Of a stretch of 64,000 nt of DNA, positions 1 to 9,732 are shown piece after piece. Source of the DNA: Hydrogenophaga sp. GTDB taxonomy: Bacteria; Pseudomonadota; Gammaproteobacteria; Burkholderiales; Burkholderiaceae_C. The number at the start of each line of letters is the position of its first letter. Within the stretch, counting starts at the first letter, position 1. Both the position numbers and the translations under genes were made by a program. The notes under the pieces are model-generated. The model was given only the letters and a program-made list of their open reading frames with translations, was not told the origin of the DNA and did no database searches. The stretch is taken from positions 1 through 64,000 of the forward strand of contig NZ_JAHVAB010000047.1 of assembly GCF_019264445.1 (NCBI RefSeq), read 5' to 3'.

Positions 1-33
1 CCTCGGGGGTGGGCGGTTCGGGCGGTGGGGGTC

Positions 34-897
34 TCAGGCGTATTCGGGGCCGGCCACGGCTTGCACGATGGCGGTGTGCGCAGGCGCCAGGGCATGGCCG
101 GCATGGCGCACCATGCGCGCAAAGGGGCGCTCGGGCGTGAAGCCGGCGGCCTGCAGGCGCGCTTCCATGCGGGGGCGGCCTTGCGGCACGTCGATCACCA
201 GGGCCTCGGGCCTTGCCGCCGCGATGGCGTCGAGCAGGGCCGCGCCGTCGGCTTCGTCGTGCGCGTGCATCGGGCCGATCTGGGTGGCGGTACGCCCGGG
301 GCGCAGCAGCGCGGTGGCATCGCCCAGGCGCAGGCACATCGCGCCCTCGCGCGCGGCCAGGCCGCGCAGCAAGGCCGCGCGTTCAAAGCCCAGGGCCTGC
401 GCGTCCAGGCGCAGCAGATGGTCGACGCCATTGGCCATGGGGAGTGCACCCCCGGTGACGGCCTCTTGCCTCGCGCGGCGCCACCGTGTGAAACGCCATT
501 GCGGCTCGAAGCCGAACTTTGCATACAGCGCCTCGCCTTGCGGGGTGGCATCCAGCATGGGCACGCGGTGGTCGGCCAGCACTTGAGCCAGGCAGCTGGC
601 AAACACGGCGCGGCCCAGGCCACAGCCTCGTTGCGCAGGGCTCACCAGGATCATGCTGATCCACGACACCGGCGGACCCGGCGCGGTGGGCGCGCCCATG
701 GGCAACACCGCACCGCTGGCGGTGATGGCACAACCCGCGTCGCGCACGGCATGCACCGTGCCGAGCTGGAAGAACTGCGCCCAGTCGGCCGGGAGCTGGT
801 TCCAGTGACTGTGCACCACCAGCTGCTGCAGCTGCGCCTGCACCTCGGGTGTGAGGGCTGGCACGCGCTGCACGGCGATGGCTTCAGTATTTGCCAT
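34..897 (-). CDS. GNAT-family N-acetyltransferase with C-terminal acetyltransferase-like domain
   Basis: 287 aa ORF; GNAT core 'ISMILVSPAQRGCGLGRAVF' and 'ALYAKFGFEP'; second domain resembles YitH-type C-terminal domain; overlaps next gene by 14 nt. Confidence 0.8.
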   Translation of the reverse strand: MANTEAIAVQRVPALTPEVQAQLQQLVVHSHWNQLPADWAQFFQLGTVHAVRDAGCAITASGAVLPMGAPTAPGPPVSWISMILVSPAQRGCGLGRAVFASCLAQVLADHRVPMLDATPQGEALYAKFGFEPQWRFTRWRRARQEAVTGGALPMANGVDHLLRLDAQALGFERAALLRGLAAREGAMCLRLGDATALLRPGRTATQIGPMHAHDEADGAALLDAIAAARPEALVIDVPQGRPRMEARLQAAGFTPERPFARMVRHAGHALAPAHTAIVQAVAGPEYA

Positions 898-1954
898 CCC
901 GCTTCTCGAACTTGGTGGGCTTGCCCAGCATGCGCTGCTCGTGGGCGACCCATTCGGCCACCCAGCCCATCATCTGCTTGAGCGCAATGCGCGGGTAGCC
1001 GAACAGGCGCTCGGCCTCGCCGGTGTTCATCAGCCAGGCGGTGGGCGCTTCTTCACCCGTGATTTCCACCGGCTTGCCGAAGCGGCGCGCAAACTCCTGC
1101 GCCAGCCAGCGGATGGAGGTGGTTTCCGGGCCGCTCACGTTCAGCGGCGAGGTGGGCACCGTGGCGGCCGCGAGGCAGCGCAGTGCCTGCGCGTTGGCAT
1201 CGCCCTGCCAGATCACGTTGACGTGGCCCATGGTCACGTCCACCGGCTCGCCGCGCCAGACCTTGGAGGCCACGTCGGCCAGCACGCCGTAGCGCATGTC
1301 GATGGCGTAGCTCAGGCGGAACAGGCGCCCCGGGGTCTGGTGCAGTTGTGAAAAGTGTTCGAACAGGCGCTCGCGGCCCACGCAGGACTGCGCGTATTCG
1401 CCCGGCGGGTCGGGCGGCAGGTCTTCAGCGGCGCCCTGGCCGTTCACCGGCACAAAGGGGTACACGCAGGCGGTGGAGAAGGCCACGATGCGCGAGCGGC
1501 TGAAGGTCTCGGCCACCATGGCGGGCACGAGCGCATTCATCGCCCAGGTGAGCGGCAGGTTGCCGTCGCCACCGAACTTGCGGCCGGCCATGAAGATGAT
1601 GTTGGGCGCCTGCGGCAAGGCTTGCAGCGCCTGGCGGTCGAGGAGGTCGCAGGCCAGGGTTTCGATGCCGTGGGCGTTGAGGCTTTCCTTCAGGCCGGGC
1701 TCGCTGAAGCGGGCCACGGCGATCACGCGGCGGTCTCGCGCCATCGCGTTGCGTGCCAGGCGCGCCAGCGTCGGGCCCATCTTGCCGCCCACGCCGAGGA
1801 TCATCAGATCGCCCTCGGTGCGCGCCATGTCGCGCACGAGGTCTTGCGAGGGCACGGCCAGAAAGTCGTCCAGCGCCTCTTCCGTGGGGAAACGTTCGGG
1901 GAGCGGCAGGTCTTCGAGGAAGGGTCCGTTCAGGGTGTCGTGTGGGGTGGTCAT
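884..1954 (-). CDS. NAD(P)-dependent epimerase/dehydratase-like protein
   Basis: 356 aa ORF; 'LMILGVGGKMGPTLARLARNA' nucleotide-binding motif; 'NVSGPETTSIRWLAQEFARRFGKPVEITGEE' typical of extended SDR. Confidence 0.8.
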   Translation of the reverse strand: MTTPHDTLNGPFLEDLPLPERFPTEEALDDFLAVPSQDLVRDMARTEGDLMILGVGGKMGPTLARLARNAMARDRRVIAVARFSEPGLKESLNAHGIETLACDLLDRQALQALPQAPNIIFMAGRKFGGDGNLPLTWAMNALVPAMVAETFSRSRIVAFSTACVYPFVPVNGQGAAEDLPPDPPGEYAQSCVGRERLFEHFSQLHQTPGRLFRLSYAIDMRYGVLADVASKVWRGEPVDVTMGHVNVIWQGDANAQALRCLAAATVPTSPLNVSGPETTSIRWLAQEFARRFGKPVEITGEEAPTAWLMNTGEAERLFGYPRIALKQMMGWVAEWVAHEQRMLGKPTKFEKRDGKY

Positions 1955-2811
1955 TGCAGTCTCGCGTCCTGGGTGATGAAGAGCCGTTCCAGCAACAGAA
2001 CGAGCCCGTAGAGAAGAACGCCCAGTGCCGTGATGAGCAGCACGGCCATGAAGACCGCGGGCGTGTCCAGCGAGGCCTGCACCTGGATCATCAGGTAGCC
2101 CAGGCCCTTGTCGGAGGCGATGAACTCGCCCACCACGGCACCGGCCACCGCCAGCACGGTGGCGACCTTCATGCCGGAGAACAGGTAAGGCAGGGAGCCC
2201 GGCAGCTGGATGTAGCGAAAGAGTTGCCAGCGCGAGCCGTTGAGTGCCTTCACGAGGTCCAGCAGGTCAGGCTCGGTTTCGTTCAGGCCCCGGATCGTGG
2301 TGAGCAGGATGGGGAAGAAGCACAGGCTGAACGTGATGAGGATGTTCGGCCCGATGCCGTAGCTGAACCACACGATGATCAACGGACCCATGGCGACCTT
2401 GGGCACCATGTTCAGCGTGACCAGCACCGGGAACAGCAGCAGCGTGAGCCGCTTGCTCGTCACGAACAGCAGTGCGCCCAGCACGCCCGCCACCAGGCCC
2501 AGCAGGTAACCGCCAAACACCTCCATGGCCGTCACCAGCGTGTTGGAGAACCACGCGTGGCTGGGGTTGTCCAGGGTGGCAAGAATGGCCGACGGCGCGG
2601 GCAGCACGAAGCTGCGGACCTCGAAGACGCGCACCACCACTTCCCACAGCACCACCAACGCGATGTGGACACCTGCGATGGTGGCCCAGCGGTGCCAGAC
2701 AGGGGTATCTCCCGTGCCCTGCACGGGCCTTGCAGCCGGCGCCGTGGCGGCGGCAGGTGGAACGCTCATTTGCAGAACTCCTTCGCATGGGTGCCTGTGC
2801 CACGTTGGCAA
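1951..2811 (-). CDS. ABC transporter permease (SsuC/TauC/NitT family)
   Basis: 286 aa hydrophobic ORF with 'GSLPYLFSGMKVATVLAVAGAVVGEFIASDKGLGYLM' binding-protein-dependent permease signature; 4-nt overlap with downstream gene. Confidence 0.88.
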   Translation of the reverse strand: MPTWHRHPCEGVLQMSVPPAAATAPAARPVQGTGDTPVWHRWATIAGVHIALVVLWEVVVRVFEVRSFVLPAPSAILATLDNPSHAWFSNTLVTAMEVFGGYLLGLVAGVLGALLFVTSKRLTLLLFPVLVTLNMVPKVAMGPLIIVWFSYGIGPNILITFSLCFFPILLTTIRGLNETEPDLLDLVKALNGSRWQLFRYIQLPGSLPYLFSGMKVATVLAVAGAVVGEFIASDKGLGYLMIQVQASLDTPAVFMAVLLITALGVLLYGLVLLLERLFITQDARLQ

Positions 2812-2849
2812 GCACCTTGCGGCGAATCATAGGGAGCGGGTGATTCGCT

Positions 2850-2867
2850 GTCAACTATTTAGTTGAC
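2850..2867. promoter_or_regulatory. Palindromic operator candidate GTCAACTA-TT-TAGTTGAC
   Basis: 8-bp perfect arms, 2-bp spacer; upstream of minus-strand permease gene; AGTTGA half-sites recur upstream of the SBP gene at 5184. Confidence 0.6.
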
Positions 2868-2882
2868 AAGAGTTTCCTTGGG

Positions 2883-4253
2883 TCAGCACTCGATCACGTT
2901 GACGGCCAGTCCACCGCGTGAGGTTTCCTTGTATTGGGTCTTCATGTCGGCGCCGGTCTGTGCCATGGTCTTGATGACCTTGTCGAGCGACACGTAGTGC
3001 TTGCCGTCGCCGCGCAAGGCCATGCGTGCCGCGTGCACCGCCTTCACCGCGCCCATGGCGTTGCGTTCGATGCAGGGCACCTGCACGCGGCCCCCCACCG
3101 GGTCGCAGGTGAGGCCGAGGTTGTGTTCCATGCCGATCTCGGCGGCGTTTTCCACCTGCAGTGGCGTGCCACCCATGACTTCGGCCAGCGCACCCGCCGC
3201 CATGGAACAGGCCACGCCCACTTCGCCCTGGCAGCCCACTTCGGCGCCCGAGATGGAAGCGTTTTCCTTGTAGAGGATGGCGATGGCGGCGGCCGTGAGC
3301 AGGAAGCGCTCCACACCTTCGGCATTGGCGCCGTTCACGAAGCGCGTGTAGTAGTGCAGCACCGCCGGCACAATGCCGGCCGCGCCATTGGTGGGCGCGG
3401 TGACGACGCGGCCACCGGCTGCGTTTTCCTCGTTCACCGCCAGCGCGTACAGGCTTACCCAGTCCAGCACCACCAGCGGGTCGAGCAGGCCGGCCTGCGG
3501 GTTCGCATGGAGATCGCGGGCCAGCTGCGGCGCACGGCGGCGGATGTTCAACGCACCGGGCAGCACCCCTTCGCGTGAGCAGCCCGATTGCACGCAGGCC
3601 TGCATCACCCCCCACAGGTTCGCGAGCGCCGCCGACGTCTGGTCGGCCGGGCGGTAGACCGCTTCGTTGGCGCGCATCAGCGCGCTGATCGACAGCCCCG
3701 TTTCGCGGCAGCGCGCCAACAGCTCATCACCCGTGCGAAAGACATGGGGCACATCGACAGCGGATGCGGCGCCTGGTCCCTGGCTTTGCGCGTCAACCAC
3801 AAAGCCACCGCCCACCGAGAAGTATTCGCGCGCGTCGATGGTTTCGCCATCCGCATTGCAGGCTTCGAAGCGCATGCCATTGGGATGCCCTGGCAAGGGC
3901 TTGCGGAAGTACAGCAGGTGGTCGGGCTCGCTGAAGCGCACCGGCACCTGGCCCGCGAGGTTCAGGCTGCGCGTGGCGCGGATCTGCGCGATGCGGGCTT
4001 CCATGGCGGGCACGTCCACCGTTTCGGGCTGTGCGCCTTCCAGGCCCGCCAACACCGCGCCGCTGCTGCCGTGCCCCTTGCCGGTGGCGCCGAGCGAGCC
4101 GTGCAGTGCCACGCGCACGCTCGCCACCGAAGGCAGCAAGCCCCGCCGGGCCAGACCATCGACAAACCGGGCGGCCGCGCGCATGGGCCCCACGGTGTGC
4201 GAGCTCGACGGGCCGATGCCGATCTTGAAGATGTCGAGCACACTCAGTGTCAT
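2883..4253 (-). CDS. sdaA: L-serine ammonia-lyase (single-chain)
   Basis: 456 aa; '[25 protein letters not shown]' N-terminus and '[23 protein letters not shown]' Fe-S lyase region. Confidence 0.95.
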   Translation of the reverse strand: MTLSVLDIFKIGIGPSSSHTVGPMRAAARFVDGLARRGLLPSVASVRVALHGSLGATGKGHGSSGAVLAGLEGAQPETVDVPAMEARIAQIRATRSLNLAGQVPVRFSEPDHLLYFRKPLPGHPNGMRFEACNADGETIDAREYFSVGGGFVVDAQSQGPGAASAVDVPHVFRTGDELLARCRETGLSISALMRANEAVYRPADQTSAALANLWGVMQACVQSGCSREGVLPGALNIRRRAPQLARDLHANPQAGLLDPLVVLDWVSLYALAVNEENAAGGRVVTAPTNGAAGIVPAVLHYYTRFVNGANAEGVERFLLTAAAIAILYKENASISGAEVGCQGEVGVACSMAAGALAEVMGGTPLQVENAAEIGMEHNLGLTCDPVGGRVQVPCIERNAMGAVKAVHAARMALRGDGKHYVSLDKVIKTMAQTGADMKTQYKETSRGGLAVNVIEC

Positions 4254-4268
4254 GGCCTGCTCCGTGGT

Positions 4269-5009
4269 TCAGTCGGTGCCCGGGCGCAGGGCATTGAGCG
4301 TGAACTCGATGACGTGCTTGCGGCGCTGTGCATGTGCCGCGCGGCTGCTGAGCTTCTTTGCAAAGATGACCGACAGCGTGTGGTTGTTGGAGAAGAAGAA
4401 GTACGACAGACCCGCCACCGAGATGTAGAGGTTGATGGCGTCGTAGTCGTCGCGAAACACCTTTTCGGTCACACCGCGCGCGAGCGTGGCCTCGAGCATT
4501 TCGACCAGCGGCAGGTGCATCTGCTGCAGCGACGCCGACTCGCGGATGTGCTGGCCCGCGTTGCGGTTTTCATCTGCCAGCAGGGAGATGAATTCGGGGT
4601 GCTCACTCAGGTAGTCGAACGAAAAGCCCACCAGAGCGGCCATGGCCTCCGCAGGGGCCATGTCGGCCAGGGACAAGGCGCGCTCCTTCTCGCGCAGCTG
4701 GGCATAAACAGCTTCAAGCGCGTCGCGGTAGAGGCCTTCCTTGTTGCCGAAGTAGTGGTAGACCAGCTGCTTGTTCACACCGGCCGAGGCGGCGATGAGG
4801 TCGACGCGCGCGCCGGCAAATCCGTTGCGTGCGAACTCTTCGACGGCGGCCACCAGCAACGCTTCGCGGGTGGCCGCGGCGTCGCGCAGCGGCAGGTTGG
4901 CGCGCGCCCGGGCGGCGCGGGCGGGGGCCTGTGTGGCCTTTGCAGCGGGGGCGCGCGCCGCCTTTTTGGCGGGGCTTCGGGCTGGGGTCTTTCGCGCGGC
5001 GGTGGTCAT
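4269..5009 (-). CDS. TetR-family regulator (RutR-like C-terminal region) with Ala/Lys-rich N-terminal extension
   Basis: 246 aa; HTH 'AGARVDLIAASAGVNKQLVYHYFGNKEGLYRDAL'; N-terminus 'TTAARKTPARSPAKKAARAPAAKATQAPARAARARAN'. Confidence 0.9.
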   Translation of the reverse strand: MTTAARKTPARSPAKKAARAPAAKATQAPARAARARANLPLRDAAATREALLVAAVEEFARNGFAGARVDLIAASAGVNKQLVYHYFGNKEGLYRDALEAVYAQLREKERALSLADMAPAEAMAALVGFSFDYLSEHPEFISLLADENRNAGQHIRESASLQQMHLPLVEMLEATLARGVTEKVFRDDYDAINLYISVAGLSYFFFSNNHTLSVIFAKKLSSRAAHAQRRKHVIEFTLNALRPGTD

Positions 5010-5123
5010 GAGAGGTTTCCCGTCGTTGTCCTGCGGGTCACTCTACCCGACACGGTGGTGCGGCCTGGCCGCAGGCACCGTGCGTCGCGCGCGGCGCGAC
5101 GGAGTGACTTTTTCAAACGTCCA

Positions 5124-5148
5124 GTTGATTATCAACAAAAAAGTTGAT
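5124..5148. promoter_or_regulatory. Operator candidate GTTGAttaTCAAC plus third GTTGAT half-site
   Basis: Inverted repeat in the divergent tetR/SBP intergenic region; shares half-sites with 2850-2867. Confidence 0.5.
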
Positions 5149-5183
5149 ACCGTACACATCTCTTCAACCAACCCTGGGTCATC

Positions 5184-6173
5184 ATGAAAAAACTCATCGC
5201 CGCAGCGAGCACCGCCCTCTTGTCCCTGGCAGCAGCGTCCGCCTCTGCGGCCGACGTGACGCTCATGCTGAACTGGACGCCCACGGCCGATCACGCACCG
5301 CTGTACTACGCCAAGTCGCAAGGTTGGTTCAAGAAAGAAGGGATCGACCTTTCCATCGAGTCGGGTCGGGGTTCGGCCGCCACTGCCCAGCGCGTGGGCT
5401 CGGGTGGTTCGCAGATGGGCATTGCCGATTTGCCCACGGCCATGCAGGCGCGCGGCAAGGGCGCCGACCTCACCGCCGTGATGGTGATCTACGCCAACAC
5501 GCCGCAAGGCTTCTACTGGCTCAAGTCGTCCGGCATCAATGGCCCGAAGGATTTCGTAGGCCGCAAGATCGGCAACCCGCCCGGCGATGCCGCGCGCCTG
5601 ATGTGGCCGGCCTTTGCCAAGAACGCCGGGATCGACGCCGGATCTGTGAACTTCGTGAACCTCAGCCCGCAAGCCAAGGTGGCCGCACTGAAGGCCAAGT
5701 CGGTGGACATCATCTCGGACTTCTACAACGAGCACGACCTCAAGGTGCGCGAGTTTGGCAACGACCTGGGCTTTGCGCCGTGGCGTTCGGTGGGCCTGAA
5801 CGTGTACGGCAATTCGATCGTGGTGAACCGCGCGTTCCTCGACAAGAACAAGGACCTCGTGGCCAAGTTCGTGGCGGTCACGCAGCGCGCCTACGACGCC
5901 TGCGTGAAGTCCTTCGACCCTTGCCTGCAAGCCCTGATGGCGGACGTCAGCGGCCTGAGCGCCGACAACCAGCGCGACCAGTGGGGGCGCATCAAGATGC
6001 TGATGCGCGACGACACCACGACCAAGGTGGCGCTCGGCGCATTTGACGCTGGCCGCGTGAAGGCCGACTACGAACTGGTGGGCTCGCTCATCGGCATCGA
6101 CAAGGCGTTCGACCCCGCCACCATGTTCACCAACGATTTCCTGGACTCTAAGGTGCGCATGACGGGGCAGTGA
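5184..6173 (+). CDS. ABC transporter substrate-binding protein (NMT1/THI5-like)
   Basis: 329 aa with signal peptide 'MKKLIAAASTALLSLAAASASAA'; 'VTLMLNWTPTADHAPLYYAKSQGWFKKEGIDL' motif. Confidence 0.92.
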   Translation: MKKLIAAASTALLSLAAASASAADVTLMLNWTPTADHAPLYYAKSQGWFKKEGIDLSIESGRGSAATAQRVGSGGSQMGIADLPTAMQARGKGADLTAVMVIYANTPQGFYWLKSSGINGPKDFVGRKIGNPPGDAARLMWPAFAKNAGIDAGSVNFVNLSPQAKVAALKAKSVDIISDFYNEHDLKVREFGNDLGFAPWRSVGLNVYGNSIVVNRAFLDKNKDLVAKFVAVTQRAYDACVKSFDPCLQALMADVSGLSADNQRDQWGRIKMLMRDDTTTKVALGAFDAGRVKADYELVGSLIGIDKAFDPATMFTNDFLDSKVRMTGQ

Positions 6174-6182
6174 TGGCATGCA

Positions 6183-6200
6183 GCGGGCCACCTAGCCCGC
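6183..6200. terminator. Short hairpin between convergent genes
   Basis: GCGGGC-caccta-GCCCGC between stop codons at 6173 (+) and 6203 (-); no U-tract. Confidence 0.3.
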
Positions 6201-6202
6201 GA

Positions 6203-7693
6203 TCAGGCTCTCAAGCCTGAGGCTTCAGCCGCAAAACGCCCCGCGCGGCGGCCCGACACGAATGCCCAGGCCAGGTGGTGGCCGTGGCCCTTGAGCAGCA
6301 AACCGCCCTGGCCGGTGGAGCCGGCAGCATAGAGGCCTGGCAACACCTGGTCGTTGGCACCCAGCACGCGGTGCTGGGTGTCCACCATCAGGCCGCCCTC
6401 GCTGTGCACGAACACCGATCGCACGGGGCCCATGGCCACAAAGGGCCCCGCGCCCAGGGCGCGCACGCCACCTTGCGCGGCGCTGTGCACCAAGGCTGTA
6501 GCGTCCATGCCCAGACGTTGCGCCAGCGCCTCCAGCGTGGGCGCTTCAGTGAAGACGTCGGGCCGGTTGCGGCGGTAGTCGGGCACATAGGCATACGCGA
6601 CACCCGGCGCGGTGGACACGAAGTCCGGCCATTGCGAAAAGCGCTGCGCGAGGGCAGCGTCGATCACGATGTAACCCACCTTGCCGGGCTGGTCGGGCAG
6701 GCGCCATGCCGGGCGGTCGCGTTCGTCGCCAAAGCGCTCGCCGCGCCGATTCACCAGCACCGCGCCCGCATCAAACAGCGTGGTGGAGGGCGCCAGCGCC
6801 GTGGTGAGGAATTTCATCATCAGCGGACGCAGGATGAAGGGCGGCACGTGGTCGATCGCCCACTCCATGGTGACGGCGAGCCAGCGCCACGGCGGCAGGC
6901 GGCGCATGAAGTTTTCGGTGGCTGGCGCAATGAAACGGATCTCGGGCCCGAGGGCCAGGTCACCGTTGACGATGCGTGCGCCCAGCGCTTCGCCCATGCG
7001 CTGGCCGTCACCGGTGGCGCTGACGTTCACGCCTTCCACCTTCGCCTCCTGTTCGCCCATGAAGCGCGCCTTGAATTCCGGGCCATTGGTGAAGTCACCG
7101 GCGGCCAGCACCACCCCGCCGCGGGCCAGATAGCGCGCAGGCTCGCCAGCACCCTCGCGGCTGGCGCGCACGCCCACCACGCGATCGCCCTCTTGCAGCA
7201 GCGCGTTCACGCGCAGCCCGGTGCGAATGTCCACCCCGGCGCGCCTCGCGCGCCGCAGCAGGTGGTAGATGAAGGACCGTGAGTTGGGGAGCACGTTGTG
7301 CATGCGCGGTTGGCGGTGCGGCGGTTCGGGCATGGGGCCCATGAAGCGCACGCCCGAATCGAGCAGCCACTGAAAGGTGCCGGGGATCTCGTCGCACAAC
7401 ACGCGGCGTAGGCCATGGTTGTCGCGATCGGCGAGCTCGCCGGCAAAGCCGGGCATGTCGGCCCAGTGGTCGGCCGGCGTGTCCTGGATGCCGCGCCTGC
7501 GCTGGTGCGGGGTGCCACTGGAACTCACCGAGCCGATCGACCAGGACGTGGAGCCTCCGGGCTGGGGGTTCTTCTCCAGCAGCACCACGCGCCGCCCGCT
7601 TTCGGCCGCCTCGATGGCCGCCGCCAGGCCCGCGCCACCGCCACCCACCACCACCACGTCGAAAGTTTCTTCCTGCAGCATCCACATCCTCAC
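6203..7693 (-). CDS. FAD-dependent oxidoreductase (fumarate reductase flavoprotein/ketosteroid dehydrogenase-like)
   Basis: 'FDVVVVGGGGAGLAAAIEAAESGRRVVLLEK' Rossmann motif; 'LYAAGSTGQGGLLLKGHGHHLAWAFVSGRRAGR'; real start may be the Met codon at 7681. Confidence 0.88.
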   Translation of the reverse strand: MRMWMLQEETFDVVVVGGGGAGLAAAIEAAESGRRVVLLEKNPQPGGSTSWSIGSVSSSGTPHQRRRGIQDTPADHWADMPGFAGELADRDNHGLRRVLCDEIPGTFQWLLDSGVRFMGPMPEPPHRQPRMHNVLPNSRSFIYHLLRRARRAGVDIRTGLRVNALLQEGDRVVGVRASREGAGEPARYLARGGVVLAAGDFTNGPEFKARFMGEQEAKVEGVNVSATGDGQRMGEALGARIVNGDLALGPEIRFIAPATENFMRRLPPWRWLAVTMEWAIDHVPPFILRPLMMKFLTTALAPSTTLFDAGAVLVNRRGERFGDERDRPAWRLPDQPGKVGYIVIDAALAQRFSQWPDFVSTAPGVAYAYVPDYRRNRPDVFTEAPTLEALAQRLGMDATALVHSAAQGGVRALGAGPFVAMGPVRSVFVHSEGGLMVDTQHRVLGANDQVLPGLYAAGSTGQGGLLLKGHGHHLAWAFVSGRRAGRFAAEASGLRA

Positions 7694-7743
7694 TGACCAC
7701 CGTCACACGGTCCGGGACTGCTCAAGGTACCCGGGGTCTTCCA

Positions 7744-8718
7744 TCAATCCACCTTGATGTTGGCCGTGGTGATCACGGCGTTCCACTTGGTGGTTTCCAT
7801 CTGGTTGCGCTTGAGTGCGTCGGCCGGCGTGCCGCCGAGCGCCACCACGCCCTGCGCGTGCCAACGTTCGACCAGATCAGGCGCCTTCAGCACGGCATTG
7901 ATCTCGGCATTGAGCTTGTTGACGACGGCAGCGGGCACGCCGGCGGGTGCGGAGATGGTGTACCAGGGCACCGACGCGTAACCCGGCACGCCCGCCTCGG
8001 CCACGGTGGGCACGTCGGGCAGGCTCGGGTCGCGCTGTGTGCCGGTAACGGCGATCGCACGCACCTTGCCGCTCTTGAGGTGCGGGTGGGCGGTGCCCAG
8101 GCTCTCGAAAAGCAACTGGATCTGCCCGCCCAGCAGATCGGCCATGGCCGGTGCGCCCCCGCGGTAGGGCACGTGCACGTAGTCCACCTTGGTCATGTAG
8201 CGAAACAGCTCGGCGGCCATGTGCATGGCCGAACCGTTGCCGGCAGAGCCGTAGCTCAACTGGCCTGGCTTGCTTTGCGCCAGTGCCAGCAGCTCTTTCA
8301 CGGAGTTCGCGGGCACGCTCTGGTTGACCAGCAGCACGCTCGGGCTTTCCGCCACCAGGATCACGGGTTGCAGGTCTTTGGCGGGGTCGTAGCGCAGGTT
8401 GTTGTAGAGCTTCACGGCGCCGTTGTGCGCGATGGTGGCAAGCACCAGCGTGTAGCCATCGGGCGCTCCTTTTGCCACCTGCTCGGCACCGGTGTGACCC
8501 CCGGTACCAGGCTTGTTTTCGATCACCACCGGTTGCCCCAGGCGCGGCGCCAGGCGCTCGCCCACCATGCGCGCGAGCATGTCGGCCGGCCCGCCCGCGG
8601 CATATGGCACCACCAGCTTGATGGGCCGCGAAGGGTACGTATCTTGCGCGAGCACGGGCAGGGCCAGTGCGCCCAAGCCCAGGGCGAGCACTGTTCGATG
8701 GAAAGTTCTTTTGAGCAT
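7744..8718 (-). CDS. Bug-family (TctC-like) tripartite tricarboxylate transporter solute-binding protein
   Basis: Signal peptide; 'YPSRPIKLVVPYAAGGPADMLARMVGERL' and 'VIENKPGTGGHTGAEQVAK'. Confidence 0.94.
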   Translation of the reverse strand: MLKRTFHRTVLALGLGALALPVLAQDTYPSRPIKLVVPYAAGGPADMLARMVGERLAPRLGQPVVIENKPGTGGHTGAEQVAKGAPDGYTLVLATIAHNGAVKLYNNLRYDPAKDLQPVILVAESPSVLLVNQSVPANSVKELLALAQSKPGQLSYGSAGNGSAMHMAAELFRYMTKVDYVHVPYRGGAPAMADLLGGQIQLLFESLGTAHPHLKSGKVRAIAVTGTQRDPSLPDVPTVAEAGVPGYASVPWYTISAPAGVPAAVVNKLNAEINAVLKAPDLVERWHAQGVVALGGTPADALKRNQMETTKWNAVITTANIKVD

Positions 8719-8751
8719 GTCGCTTGTCTCCGGTTCTAAGGGGTGAAGGGC

Positions 8752-9732
8752 TCAGTCGAGCTGCAGGTTGGCCGCTTCGATCACGCGGTTCCACTTCACC
8801 GTTTCGGTCTTGAAAAACGCGGCTGCTTCGGCCGGCGTGTTGGGCGCGTAGTTCAGTCCCAGCTGGTTGTAGCGGGCCACCACTTCTGGCGAAGCCAGCA
8901 CGCGCTGCACGTCTTTGCTGAGCTTGTCCGCCAGTGCGGCCGGCATGCTGGCTGGCGCTGCAAACGTGAACCACGAAGTACCGCTGTAGCCAGGGACGCC
9001 AGACTCGGCGATGGTGGGCACGTCAGGGAACCGCGGATCGCGCCGGGGGCCGGTGACCGCGAGCACGCGCAGCTTGCCGCCCTGGATGTGCGGCATGCTC
9101 GACGACATGTTGTCGAACATCACTTGCACCTGGCCGGCCATGAGGTCCACCAGCGCCGGGCCACTGCCCTTGTACGGCACGTGCGCCATGCGCGTGCCGC
9201 TGGCCAGTTCGAACAACGCGGTGACCATGTGGATGGACGTACCCGCGCCGGCCGAGGCGTAGTTGACCTTGCCGGGGTGGGCTTTCACGTCGGCCAGAAA
9301 ATCACCGAAGGTCTTGTAAGGCGAATTGGCAGGTACCACCACCAGGTTGGGCGCTTCGCCCAGGATGGCAATGGGCTGCAGCTCCGTGGCCGGGTTGTAG
9401 GTGAGCTTCTTGTAGCTGCCGTAGGCGGCATGAATGCCGATGGTGCCGACCATGAGCGTGTAGCCGTCGCCTGGCGACTTCGCCACGAACTGCGCACCCA
9501 GGTGCCCACTGGCGCCGGGCTTGTTCTCCACGATCACGGGCTGCCCATATTGCGCCTGCAGGCGCTCGGCCAGGATGCGCGCGAGGATGTCGACAGCGCC
9601 ACCGGGCGCCAGCGGCGCGACGATGCGCACCGTGCGGGTCGGATAGTCCTGCGCCTGGGCCAGTGCAGCATTTGCACCGGCCAGGGCGAGCAAGCCGGCA
9701 AGGCTCAGCCGGGCGAGGGAACGTCTTTTCAT
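8752..9732 (-). CDS. Bug-family (TctC-like) solute-binding protein
   Basis: Start set at MKRRSLARLSLAGLLALAGANAALA; 'YPTRTVRIVAPLAPGGAVDILARILAERL', 'VIVENKPGASGHLGAQ'. Confidence 0.93.
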   Translation of the reverse strand: MKRRSLARLSLAGLLALAGANAALAQAQDYPTRTVRIVAPLAPGGAVDILARILAERLQAQYGQPVIVENKPGASGHLGAQFVAKSPGDGYTLMVGTIGIHAAYGSYKKLTYNPATELQPIAILGEAPNLVVVPANSPYKTFGDFLADVKAHPGKVNYASAGAGTSIHMVTALFELASGTRMAHVPYKGSGPALVDLMAGQVQVMFDNMSSSMPHIQGGKLRVLAVTGPRRDPRFPDVPTIAESGVPGYSGTSWFTFAAPASMPAALADKLSKDVQRVLASPEVVARYNQLGLNYAPNTPAEAAAFFKTETVKWNRVIEAANLQLD

